Below are positions 17,112 through 25,492 of a stretch of DNA of 64,000 nucleotides, in pieces. The notes under the pieces are model-generated. The model saw only the letters and a list, made by a program, of their open reading frames with translations, ran no database searches and was not told where the DNA came from. The stretch's first letter is position 1. Every line of letters begins with the position of its first letter. Made by a program: the position numbers and the translations under genes. Source of the stretch: Lachnospiraceae bacterium (lineage in GTDB: Bacteria; Bacillota; Clostridia; Lachnospirales; Lachnospiraceae); assembly GCA_028689585.1 (NCBI GenBank), contig JAQVCW010000004.1, forward strand, positions 1 through 64,000, written 5' to 3'.

Positions 17112-17705
17112 ATGAAAAAGATAAATAAAAAAGATTTATATATTATGATGTATTCACTTCAGGCATTGCAGAGTAAAGGAATATCCATTAAAGAGACGAT
17201 ATATGAAAGCCTGGAATATTCGCTTTTATGGTATCAGCAATCTCAAAAGGAAACGTATCTGGAAGCGGCTGCGCTTCATATGCAGGCATATGCAAATATG
17301 GGATATGTGCTGGATGACCAGGAGGAAACCATAAAAAAGTTATTTCAACTGACCGGCACAAAAAAAGAAGATTATTATCCGGATGGTTTTGGTCTTGGAA
17401 AGACGATCCGCCTCAACCGTCAGCAGGTGCGCAGCATGATCGGAAAATGGATGCCTTCTGCCACAAATCAGATGACCATTCGGGAGGTTGTGGATGATAT
17501 CATTCAAAAAGTATCCGAGCGCCGGGAAGGAAAATATATTTATGAATACTGCCGGAAAACAGGTACAACAGGCAGCAGATCAGAGCTATATGAACTGGTA
17601 ATCGGCGATGAAAACTGTTATTTTTATGATGTGAAAAATTTTAAATATTATACATTTATTGAGGAAACGGGTACTGCAAATGATAAATATAGCAATTTTG
17701 GATGA
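17112..17705 (+). CDS. Unknown protein at the head of the lanthipeptide island
   Basis: This 197-residue protein matches no family I recognise. It is soluble, helical at the N-terminus, and rich in Tyr, Lys and Glu, with no signal peptide or membrane segment. A central stretch (about residues 88-130, including GKTIRLNRQQVRSMIGKWMP) is basic. The start at 17112 has a weak AGAGAAAG ribosome binding site. Its last 26 nt overlap the LytTR regulator gene, so the two are translationally linked. It may be a regulator or sensor accessory for the peptide system; that is a guess from position. Confidence 0.6.
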   Translation: MKKINKKDLYIMMYSLQALQSKGISIKETIYESLEYSLLWYQQSQKETYLEAAALHMQAYANMGYVLDDQEETIKKLFQLTGTKKEDYYPDGFGLGKTIRLNRQQVRSMIGKWMPSATNQMTIREVVDDIIQKVSERREGKYIYEYCRKTGTTGSRSELYELVIGDENCYFYDVKNFKYYTFIEETGTANDKYSNFG

Positions 17706-18384
17706 TGAAGAAATCTATCTGGAAAAGGAACGGAAAATCACAGCCAATTACTTTGCTGCAAAAGGAATTGAATGCAATATAGAGGCCTGTCAGAATTCAA
17801 AATGGTTTCTTTATGGCATTGAGGAAGAGCATTATGACCTGTATATTCTGGATGTGGAGATGCCGGAAAAGAACGGTCTGGAGATTGCCAGAGAGATTCG
17901 GCGCCTTTATCCGGAACCGGTTATTATTTTTGTGACAAATTTTATCGACTATGCCATAGAAGCATATGAAGTGAACACCTATCGCTATATTCCGAAGGAA
18001 GTGCTGGAGCAAAAACTGCCGGAGGCTTATGAAACGCTGCTTCCGGAAATTATGGAGAAAGAGGAACGCTATTATATTATCAAAAGAAAAAGTGATGTTG
18101 AGAAAATTGGATACACTGATATCTATTATCTGAAAAAAGAAGGCAAATATGCAGTCATCATACATAAAGCCGGTGAAAGCCGCGTTAGAAAATCACTGAC
18201 AGAAGTATTGCAGGAGTTAGATGCCAGAGAATTTACGATGGTTGATAAAAGCTATATTGTAAATCTGAAGCATGTGATGAAATTGATGAATCATGATCTA
18301 TACTTGAGAGACGGCAGCATTCTGCCGATCGGAATGCCGAGATTAGGGCAGGTGAAGAGGGCAATAACAGAGTATTGGCGGTGA
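17680..18384 (+). CDS. LytTR-type response regulator (AgrA/ComE-like)
   Basis: This 234-residue regulator has a receiver domain (phospho-acceptor D58 in YILDVEMPEKNG; acidic pocket DDEE near residue 8) and a C-terminal LytTR DNA-binding domain (about 130-234, with DIYYLKKEGKYAVI and FTMVDKSYIVNLKHV). Such regulators bind direct repeats and often control peptide or bacteriocin genes. It starts within the preceding gene and is followed 8 nt later by its likely sensor kinase. Control of the downstream lanA-lanM genes is inferred. Confidence 0.93.
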   Translation: MINIAILDDEEIYLEKERKITANYFAAKGIECNIEACQNSKWFLYGIEEEHYDLYILDVEMPEKNGLEIAREIRRLYPEPVIIFVTNFIDYAIEAYEVNTYRYIPKEVLEQKLPEAYETLLPEIMEKEERYYIIKRKSDVEKIGYTDIYYLKKEGKYAVIIHKAGESRVRKSLTEVLQELDAREFTMVDKSYIVNLKHVMKLMNHDLYLRDGSILPIGMPRLGQVKRAITEYWR

Positions 18385-18391
18385 GCGGATA

Positions 18392-19870
18392 ATGCTGAAG
18401 ATAATGTTACATACGATAGCCAGCTTTTTGGAAACAGGGTTGGGGATTTATATTTTTGGACAGGTATTTCCGGAGAGAAAATATTTTGAAAAGAAGCAGT
18501 TAGTAGCAGGGTGGGCACTATATACACTGATTATGTATGTGCTTTATTTAAAGCTACAGCCTGATTTTTCTATACGGAAAATAGGTCTGATTTATTTTTT
18601 GATAACCATATGCTATATTCTGATAGTTTTTTGCTTGAGAAAAAATGTCTGGATACGTAGACGGGAATATAAAATTTTACATGCGTTAAAAATATTTCTA
18701 ATTTTAATAGTGGCAGGATTGATTGCCTGGAATTCCTGGATGAGTTACATTTCCAATAGCATGATATTGGGATGTAATGCATATTTACCTTTTCTTTTGT
18801 TTATCTGTTATCAGTGTAAATTGTATCAGGCGTATTTTATGGAACTGTTGTATTTGTCAATTATCGGTATGTTAAAAACCATTTATTTAATCTATGTTGG
18901 TGCGGTAGAGAACATAATGATACGAGAGGTAAACCGAACCAATGTTATGCATAATTATAATGCTATTTTTTATGAGCTACTCATTTATGGCTGTATTATT
19001 CTTCTGGTTCGAAAATTTTCAATAGGAAAAGTTTTGAAGAGAATTATAGAGCAGCATGAAAAAATATTATGTATTATTGCTGCTGCGGGGTGGGGACTTG
19101 TAACAGGTTTGTTATGCTTGGGAAAGAATGGTTTTAATGAAAAAGATTTCACAGTTGCAATTGTTGTTGCTGTCATCTTGGTCAGTAGCAGTATATTCAT
19201 GGTTTTACAGTTTTTGCTCCGTTCCGTGGAGTCGGAGAAAAGAATGCTGGATGTAAGAAATGAAGCAATCGAACAGCAGTACAGAGAGATTAGAAAAGCA
19301 TATGAAGAGAACCGGTATTTGCTTCATGATGAAAAACACATGATTTCATATCTCTTGGAATGTCTTGAGGAAAGAGAACTTTTAAAGGCGTTGAGCTTCT
19401 TGAAAAAATATAGTGAGGGTATCACCAATCAGTCGAGATATTCCTGGACGGGAATTCCAACATTAGATTTTATAATCAATATAAAAAAACGAAAAATGGA
19501 TAAACTTTCTGCTGAATTTATACTCCATGCACAGATTGATACTCTGCCTGTTGAAGATGCAGACTTTGTTGTTCTGCTTGGCAATTTATTTGATAATGCA
19601 ATTGAAGCAGTAGAAAAATGTGAAGTTAATAAAAGGGAAATTATGCTGACTGTCCGCAACGTAAATGAGATGTTTCTTTTGCAGATGAGGAATACAAGTT
19701 CACAGATACCAATCAAAGTGAAAGACCAATTTATATCGTCTAAAGATGACAGACAAAATCATGGTCTGGGAATTGAAAGCGTAAAGCATATTATCAATAA
19801 ATATAGTGGTGATATTGAAATACAATACGATGAAACCATGTTTCAAATATGCATAATGATCAATACATAA
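18392..19870 (+). CDS. AgrC-like sensor histidine kinase
   Basis: This 492-residue kinase has about six membrane helices in its first 285 residues, then a coiled coil, a histidine box with H312 in LLHDEKHMISYL, and a GHKL ATPase domain with the N-box LLGNLFDNAIEAVEKC and HGLGIESVKHIINKYSG. This is the AgrC / HPK10 layout of peptide-pheromone receptors, so it may sense the peptide made by this island, or another. It is co-transcribed with the LytTR regulator (8 nt gap). Its N-terminal half is AT-rich compared with the LanM gene. Confidence 0.92.
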   Translation: MLKIMLHTIASFLETGLGIYIFGQVFPERKYFEKKQLVAGWALYTLIMYVLYLKLQPDFSIRKIGLIYFLITICYILIVFCLRKNVWIRRREYKILHALKIFLILIVAGLIAWNSWMSYISNSMILGCNAYLPFLLFICYQCKLYQAYFMELLYLSIIGMLKTIYLIYVGAVENIMIREVNRTNVMHNYNAIFYELLIYGCIILLVRKFSIGKVLKRIIEQHEKILCIIAAAGWGLVTGLLCLGKNGFNEKDFTVAIVVAVILVSSSIFMVLQFLLRSVESEKRMLDVRNEAIEQQYREIRKAYEENRYLLHDEKHMISYLLECLEERELLKALSFLKKYSEGITNQSRYSWTGIPTLDFIINIKKRKMDKLSAEFILHAQIDTLPVEDADFVVLLGNLFDNAIEAVEKCEVNKREIMLTVRNVNEMFLLQMRNTSSQIPIKVKDQFISSKDDRQNHGLGIESVKHIINKYSGDIEIQYDETMFQICIMINT

Positions 19871-19877
19871 TTTTGCT

Positions 19878-19906
19878 ATCTTTTTTTCGTAAAAAACGAA
19901 AAAGAT
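19878..19906 (+). terminator. Hairpin between the kinase gene and the precursor gene
   Basis: ATCTTTTTTTCGT (19878-19890) pairs with AACGAAAAAGAT (19895-19906) across a short A loop. It lies 30 nt before the precursor start. The stem is AT-rich and no T run follows, so it may be an mRNA processing site or weak attenuator that raises precursor mRNA above that of the regulators. Confidence 0.45.
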
Positions 19907-19935
19907 AAAATAAAAAGGAAAAGGAGGAAAGGATT

Positions 19936-20085
19936 ATGTTAGAATTCAAAAAAGATGTACTGGGAAGTGTTGAAAATGAAATATTGGAAGCTCAGAAACT
20001 GGAAATGCCAGCAGATAGTGAAACACCTTTATCGTTAACATATGATTTTGGTTCATTTTTGACTATTTTCTGCTGTACTCCATGA
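19936..20085 (+). CDS. Lanthipeptide precursor (LanA-like), 49 residues
   Basis: A short gene with a strong AGGAGG 7-8 nt upstream encodes MLEFKKDVLGSVENEILEAQ followed by an acidic stretch and a C-terminus reading DFGSFLTIFCCTP. The acidic, helical N-terminus looks like a leader and the Ser/Thr/Cys-containing end (S33, T35, S40, T43, C46, C47, T48) like a core peptide. The LanM gene follows 231 nt downstream. The CC near the C-terminus resembles the lacticin 481 group, but that group's first ring Cys is missing and no double-Gly or Gly-Ala cleavage site is seen. The product is inferred to be dehydrated on Ser/Thr and cyclised on the two cysteines. Confidence 0.72.
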   Translation: MLEFKKDVLGSVENEILEAQKLEMPADSETPLSLTYDFGSFLTIFCCTP

Positions 20086-20316
20086 TCACCAAAAATCAAA
20101 CCATGTAAGTATTTTAGCAAAACCTCCATGTATAAGTAATTATTCTTTCTACAATTATACCATGGAAAAAGCAAGAGGGCTTTCGCATTATGTGACAGCC
20201 TTTTTGTAGTTTCATAAGAATATGGATCGTATAAAAGTATGGCTCTATGATGGTACAGCTTTTGATATAGGAACAAGAGTGACACATACGAACCAAAAGA
20301 AAAGGGGTTACATAAT
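20086..20316. other. Spacer between precursor and LanM genes
   Basis: This 231-nt AT-rich spacer has a weak hairpin (GGGCT at about 20175 with AGCCTTTTT after a 16-nt loop) that may partially terminate transcription, the common way to make precursor mRNA more abundant than synthetase mRNA. Two tiny frames in it have no ribosome binding site and are not called. Confidence 0.4.
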
Positions 20317-23154
20317 ATGTTAGCCGATCATAATACTACGAAAATTACAGAACCAGAAAGCAGCAGGCCGATGGTTTCTTTTAAATCTTATCAATTTTCT
20401 TCTTTTTATACTTACTGGATACAGAGGGCCTGCAGGAAGCTGGAACAAATGGACCCTTCCGGATACCGGAAACTTTGCCATGCAAAGCAGGTCATTGCTA
20501 AAAATTATCTTCTGGCGATGAAGGAAATTCCGCTTCGCACTCTGATTCTGGATATTCACAGACAAAAGGCGGCGGGGAATCTTCGCGGCAGCACTCCGGC
20601 GGAAGAATATAAAGATTATAACAGCAGGCTGCTGGGGGATGAGGAATATACAAAAAGGCTTTGCAGCGAATTTCCGGAGATGAATCGCCTTTTGCAGCAG
20701 CAGACCGAATATTTTGTTTCTTTGCTGGGGGAGGTGCTTGGGCGCCTGGAAAAAGACAGACAGGAGATAGTGGATTTATTTTGCGGGGGAAGAGATTTTT
20801 CTCAAATCAGGGATTTGGATTCTTCTATTGCGGATTCACATAATGGAGGAAAAAGGGCGGTGCGCCTGGAACTGGACAATGGAACGATACTCTATTACAA
20901 ACCCCATAGCCTGAAGAAAAATCAGAATTATCAGAAGCTTTACCGGTTTTTATGTGAAAAGGCGGAACTGGGCTGCTGTGATGTGAAATATCTGGACGAA
21001 GGAACCTATGGCTGGGAAGAGAACATGGAATATCAGGCGTGCAGCCAGGAGGGGGAGGCAGAGCGGTATTATAAACGGATCGGGATTCATCTGTGCCTGG
21101 GATATGCGCTTTCTGCTTCCGATCTGCATGGTGAAAATATTGTGGCACATGGAGAATTTCCAATCGTGGTGGATCTGGAAACTTTTCCGGGGTATGCCAC
21201 AGAGCGGTCCGGAAAAACTGCGGAAGAAAAGGCTGGGAAAATACTGGCGGCTTCGGTATTGAAGACAGGAATGCTGCCGACCCTCAGTTGGGGAAGCGGC
21301 AAAGATACCGTGCTGCTCAGCGCTATGGGCGGGAAAGAAAAGATAGTGACTCCGTTTAAAATGCCGGTGATCAAAAATGGCGGAACTTCAGAAATCTGTA
21401 TCGCATATGATACGGTCACAATGAAGATGAGCGGCAGCGTGGTCCGGCTGGGGGAGACCGTTTTAAATGCAGGAGATTATGCTTCCTTTGTGTGCAGCGG
21501 GTTTCGAACCGCGTATCAGGCGCTTTTGGAAGAAACCGATGCAATGGCATTACTGGAAGCATTTTTTCTGGAAAATTCCAGAGTGATACTGCGCCATACG
21601 CAGCAGTATGCCATGTATCGTTTTACTTCCCTGCATCCGGATTTTTGCGCGGACGGGGAAAAACGTCGGGAATTGCTGGCAGTTTTATATGGGAAGGAAG
21701 AGGCGGAGCAAAAGAAAGCCATTCATAAATATGAGCTGGAATGTATGATGAATATGGATATTCCTTATTTTGAGCTGAAGGGAAAAAGCAGAAGCCTGTT
21801 TGATGGAAGTGGTGCAGAGTATGAGAACTATCTTCCGGATACCCCATATCAGGCATGGAAAAGGCATATGGCTGAATGGAATGGGGCGGATATGGAACGT
21901 CAGTTGCAGTTCATCCGCTTATCGCTGGCGATGCTGATGCCCTATGGAAAGCAGATGAAGCGCGCTGAGAGGAAGCTGCAGGCCCGGGAGGAACAACAGA
22001 AGTGCCTGCTGGAAACGCAGATTCATCGTATCGCTGACTGGCTGTGCCGGACGGCGGTGGCAGCCGGGGAGGACATCAGTTGGATGAGCCTTCAATTTTA
22101 TCAGGATAACCGCTGGCGCATTGTTCCGCAGGAGCTGTATTTATATGATGGAATGGCGGGAACGGCGTTGTTCCTTGCAGAATACCTCAACTGTTTTCCC
22201 AATGAAAATGTGGCAGCGGTACTGGCAAAAGTAAAACGGAAATTGTTTTGGCATACCGAAGCGCAGACAGAGCGAAGGACATCCGGACCGCAAAAGACAG
22301 GGACGATGGATGGGGAAGGCTCCCTTGTCTATGCTTATCTGCTTTTGTATCGGATCACGCGGGAGCAGGAATATCTGGACCATGCAGAGCTGCAGTTTTC
22401 CCTGCTGGACAAAGCATGGGAAGAAGATCAGATCTATGATTTCATCGGCGGAAATGCGGGGGCCATCTATATGGCGGCACTGCTCTATGAAGAAACGGGA
22501 AAAGAGCAGTATCGGAAGCAGGCGGCAGAGATAGAAAAAATACTATGGAGCAGATCCGTTTCAATGCAGACAGGAGCCGGCTGGATCACGGGCGGGGGCA
22601 AAGTGCCTCTCTCCGGTATGGCCCATGGAAACAGCGGTTTCCTCAGGGCGTATGCTGCTTTGTACCGCATTACCGGGGAAGCTGGATATCGGGAGAAAAT
22701 AGAGGCTCTGCTGCAGTACGAGGACAGTTTATATTCAGAAGAACTGCAGAACTGGGCGGATCTGCGGTGGACAGAAGAGAAGGGGGCAAGAAAAATGAAC
22801 GCATGGTGTCATGGAGCGCCGGGGATTTTACTCAGCAGAATGGAGCTGCAGGACGCGATGCCATCGGAGGCGGTGAAACGGGATATCAAGCTTGCCGGGG
22901 AAGCATTGTTTACGCAGCCCGCAGGAAGTCATATCTGTCTTTGTCATGGCCTGGCAGGAAATTTGCTGATTATGAAGTATTGCCTTCCGACAGAAAACAG
23001 ACCCGCCTGGAAGGAGCGGTATGAAACGGAATTGAGTGATTTTTTAAATCTGCTGCAAAAAGACGATGGACTGCCTACCTATGAGCATGATACACCGGGA
23101 TTTATGAATGGAATGGCAGGAGTTGGATTTGCATTACTGCAGTTATGCCGGTAA
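20317..23154 (+). CDS. lanM: Type II lanthionine synthetase (LanM)
   Basis: This 945-residue bifunctional enzyme should dehydrate Ser/Thr of the upstream precursor and add cysteines to form lanthionine rings. The N-terminal dehydratase domain (DUF4135) shows DSHNGGKRAVRLEL near residue 170, then SDLHGENIVAHGEFPIVVDL near 270, all typical LanM positions. The C-terminal LanC-like cyclase has the zinc ligands C831 in AWCHGAPG and C876-H877 in CLCHGLAGN. Length is normal for LanM. AAAAGGGG lies before the ATG. No LanT transporter-protease or LanFEG immunity genes are nearby, which is unusual and leaves export unexplained. Confidence 0.95.
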   Translation: MLADHNTTKITEPESSRPMVSFKSYQFSSFYTYWIQRACRKLEQMDPSGYRKLCHAKQVIAKNYLLAMKEIPLRTLILDIHRQKAAGNLRGSTPAEEYKDYNSRLLGDEEYTKRLCSEFPEMNRLLQQQTEYFVSLLGEVLGRLEKDRQEIVDLFCGGRDFSQIRDLDSSIADSHNGGKRAVRLELDNGTILYYKPHSLKKNQNYQKLYRFLCEKAELGCCDVKYLDEGTYGWEENMEYQACSQEGEAERYYKRIGIHLCLGYALSASDLHGENIVAHGEFPIVVDLETFPGYATERSGKTAEEKAGKILAASVLKTGMLPTLSWGSGKDTVLLSAMGGKEKIVTPFKMPVIKNGGTSEICIAYDTVTMKMSGSVVRLGETVLNAGDYASFVCSGFRTAYQALLEETDAMALLEAFFLENSRVILRHTQQYAMYRFTSLHPDFCADGEKRRELLAVLYGKEEAEQKKAIHKYELECMMNMDIPYFELKGKSRSLFDGSGAEYENYLPDTPYQAWKRHMAEWNGADMERQLQFIRLSLAMLMPYGKQMKRAERKLQAREEQQKCLLETQIHRIADWLCRTAVAAGEDISWMSLQFYQDNRWRIVPQELYLYDGMAGTALFLAEYLNCFPNENVAAVLAKVKRKLFWHTEAQTERRTSGPQKTGTMDGEGSLVYAYLLLYRITREQEYLDHAELQFSLLDKAWEEDQIYDFIGGNAGAIYMAALLYEETGKEQYRKQAAEIEKILWSRSVSMQTGAGWITGGGKVPLSGMAHGNSGFLRAYAALYRITGEAGYREKIEALLQYEDSLYSEELQNWADLRWTEEKGARKMNAWCHGAPGILLSRMELQDAMPSEAVKRDIKLAGEALFTQPAGSHICLCHGLAGNLLIMKYCLPTENRPAWKERYETELSDFLNLLQKDDGLPTYEHDTPGFMNGMAGVGFALLQLCR

Positions 23155-23444
23155 GGCGGATGAGCTGTCAGTGCTTTGCCCGGCCGCTGCTGAACATATC
23201 TGCTGGAATGCGTCATATTTTTCTGAAGGTCATTTGAAAGGATATTGTGCCCAAAGCTTAAGAATGTATTGATGCAGTGCTAAGATTTCAGGAAAGAAAA
23301 ATAGCAAAAAACAGTATGAAATGAGAGTCTGCGGAAGAGAAAAATTAAGACGGCACAAACGCTGACAGGTATAAGCGGAATAGGAAATTTGAAAGGGTCA
23401 TCAAATTTTCTCCACTTCACGGCAGACTTCAGGAGGGGCGTGGC

Positions 23445-24203
23445 ATGAAAGGGAAACTCAGAGATTTTTTTAAACTAGGGGAAACAGATTCGGAAAAGCA
23501 GTACGCAGTTACGGAAAGCGGAGGAAAGGAGGAATATTCGATTGACCGTTTTATCTCTCAGGCTTACACCAAAGCCTGGCAGGTGACCAGAGAAAAGCGT
23601 ACACAGCTTTTGAACAGGCTTTGCCTGGAGCCGGAGGATTTTGTGCGCTGCACTCGGCCCTACAATATTCCCCAATATATCCAGCAGGTCTGCAATTTGC
23701 TGAAAGAGCTGATCGCCGATGTATCTCATATTGATATTTCAGCGCTGGATGTTGATTTTTTCTGTCAAAAGACAGCTTATTCCGGTGCAAAGGATCAGTC
23801 CTGGAGGTGTATGCGGGAAGAGCGGAAAGCAGAGGACGGGGAGCTGCAGATGTTTTATCAGCTTCAGGACTGCAGTCAGACTTATCTTTATGTGGGGGAT
23901 AAGCGAAGAAGTGCCGCAGAGAATGATTATTTTCCAAACCGGAAGGATCTGGAATTTAATCTGGATGGCTCTGCGATGCTGATGAAAGTGAATCTGGAGC
24001 AGAATGGAAGAAAATACCGAAATGGAATGCTGGTGATCTCCTCCTATGGAAACACATTTTCCCCGGTGGACTCTTATTGCAGTTCCATTGGGAAGTCCTT
24101 TAAAACCGTATTGGCGGACACGTTACTGTCTTATTACAGGATGATTCTGCAGACAGAACTGGGGTTGATGTATGAGCAGGAGCTCTATCTTGAAAGAAGA
24201 TAA
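23445..24203 (+). CDS. Unknown protein downstream of LanM
   Basis: This 252-residue soluble protein is not assigned to a family. It has no signal peptide or membrane segment; it is rich in Tyr, Gln and charged residues, with a C-terminal half that resembles an alternating strand region (for example EFNLDGSAMLMKVNLEQNGR). The start at 23445 has AGGAGGGG about 9 nt upstream. It is separated from LanM by 290 nt without a clear terminator, so it may or may not be in the same unit. It could be a maturation or immunity factor, but nothing in the sequence shows this. Confidence 0.65.
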   Translation: MKGKLRDFFKLGETDSEKQYAVTESGGKEEYSIDRFISQAYTKAWQVTREKRTQLLNRLCLEPEDFVRCTRPYNIPQYIQQVCNLLKELIADVSHIDISALDVDFFCQKTAYSGAKDQSWRCMREERKAEDGELQMFYQLQDCSQTYLYVGDKRRSAAENDYFPNRKDLEFNLDGSAMLMKVNLEQNGRKYRNGMLVISSYGNTFSPVDSYCSSIGKSFKTVLADTLLSYYRMILQTELGLMYEQELYLERR

Positions 24204-24284
24204 AGATTCCGCCGGCCCTGCGTCCTGCAATAAAAATTATTTGATTGTAGCCGGGTTATGAAGTATACTGAATAGAGAACATGC

Positions 24285-24320
24285 AAGCCGTTTGTTTCTT
24301 CGGAGCAAGCGGCTTATCTT
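24285..24320 (+). terminator. Terminator-like hairpin after the 23445 gene
   Basis: AAGCCGTTTG (24285-24294) pairs with CAAGCGGCTT (24306-24315), with the loop TTTCTTCGGAG, followed by ATCTTA. The stem is convincing and the T tract is weak. Confidence 0.6.
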
Positions 24321-24336
24321 ATAGGTGTTTATATTA

Positions 24337-24411
24337 TGTCAGGTTTTCTGTGAAAACTTAACATGCAGCGTCAGCCCATTTGCCAAAGGCAAATTTTAAA
24401 ATGGCTGATGC
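24337..24411 (+). repeat. Leader hairpin element, copy 2, with an extra upstream hairpin (before sbcD-like)
   Basis: The core element (24368-24411) has arms CAGCCCA and TGGCTG and the inner hairpin TTTGCC-AA-AGGCAAA, and ends 18 nt before the start at 24430. Directly upstream, GTTTTC-TGT-GAAAAC (about 24339-24353) forms a second hairpin. The same 25-nt upstream block, with a few changes, also precedes the copy before the dnaD-like gene, so two copies share an extended form. Confidence 0.85.
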
Positions 24412-24429
24412 TCTTAAGGGGGGAAAGAA

Positions 24430-25476
24430 ATGCGTTTTATGCATATGGCGGATGTGCATCTGGGAGCAGTGCCGGACAGCGGTGCGCCATGGAGCGGTGC
24501 AAGAGAAAAAGAGATCTGGGATACCTTCCGGAGCAGTATTCAGGATGCCGCCAGCGAACAGTTGGATCTGCTGCTGATCGCAGGGGATCTGTTTCACCGG
24601 CAGCCTCTTCTGGCAGAGTTAAAAGAGGTAAATTATCTGTTTTCCACACTGCCAAAGACCCGGGTGGTGCTGATTGCAGGCAATCATGATTATCTGCAGC
24701 CGGCTTCCTGCTACTTGAATTTTCCATGGAACCGGAATGTGGCCTGTCTTTTTTCCAGACAGTGTGAACGGGTGCGTTTTCCGGAGATTAATACGGAGGT
24801 ATACGGACTGAGCTATTATCGGCAGGAGATTCAGGAGCCGCTGTATGATGAGCTGCGGCCGGTCAGGGATGATTACTGTCATATTCTGCTGGCCCATGGC
24901 GGGGACTCACAGCATATTCCCATGAGCCGAGAACTGCTGGCAAAGTCCGGCTTTGATTATCTGGCACTGGGGCATATCCATAAACCTCAGATGGTGGCGG
25001 CGAACAAAGCGGCTTATGCAGGTGCTCTGGGGCCCATTGACTGCAATGACACAGGACCTCATGGCTACATTCTGGGAGAATATAAAAAAGGGAAAATGTC
25101 AGTGAGTTTTGTGCCGAAGGCGAAGCGGGAGTACGTGCCCATTACGATAGAGGCGGAAGAACAGGATACCACATTTTCCCTGAGAGACAAGCTGGAAAAG
25201 CAGATAGAGCAGCGGGGATGGCAGCATATCTACCGCGTTACCCTGAAAGGATTTCGGGAACCGGGAATCCAGTACGATACCGACAAAATGAAGGACTTTG
25301 GCATGGTGCTGGATGTGTCGGATCAGACCGTGCCGGCATTTCATCTGGATGAACTGAAGCGAAAGTATAATGGTCAGTTGATTGGACGGTATATCGAAAG
25401 CTTTGAAGGGCATGACCGCAGCGCGGTGGAAGAACTGGCACTGCAGTACGGGCTGGAGGCGCTGCTGGGCAGTTAG
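24430..25476 (+). CDS. Metallophosphoesterase, SbcD/YhaO-like DNA repair nuclease
   Basis: This 348-residue protein is the nuclease half of an SbcD-SbcC-like pair that cuts hairpins and broken ends in DNA. The five metallophosphoesterase motifs are in order: ADVHLG (D8, H10), AGDLFHR, AGNHDY, LLAHGGD and LGHIHKPQ. It has a C-terminal extension of about 140 residues that should contact the ATPase. The ATPase gene begins 17 nt after its stop. GGGGGGAAAG lies before the ATG, just after a leader hairpin element. YhaO is the closest named relative; exact substrate is unknown. Confidence 0.9.
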   Translation: MRFMHMADVHLGAVPDSGAPWSGAREKEIWDTFRSSIQDAASEQLDLLLIAGDLFHRQPLLAELKEVNYLFSTLPKTRVVLIAGNHDYLQPASCYLNFPWNRNVACLFSRQCERVRFPEINTEVYGLSYYRQEIQEPLYDELRPVRDDYCHILLAHGGDSQHIPMSRELLAKSGFDYLALGHIHKPQMVAANKAAYAGALGPIDCNDTGPHGYILGEYKKGKMSVSFVPKAKREYVPITIEAEEQDTTFSLRDKLEKQIEQRGWQHIYRVTLKGFREPGIQYDTDKMKDFGMVLDVSDQTVPAFHLDELKRKYNGQLIGRYIESFEGHDRSAVEELALQYGLEALLGS

Positions 25477-25492
25477 AGAGGGCAGTAAAATA

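Noticed and set aside
20222-20323. 33-codon frame between precursor and LanM as a second precursor
   Set aside because: It has no ribosome binding site, runs into the LanM start and has only one Cys, at its last position.
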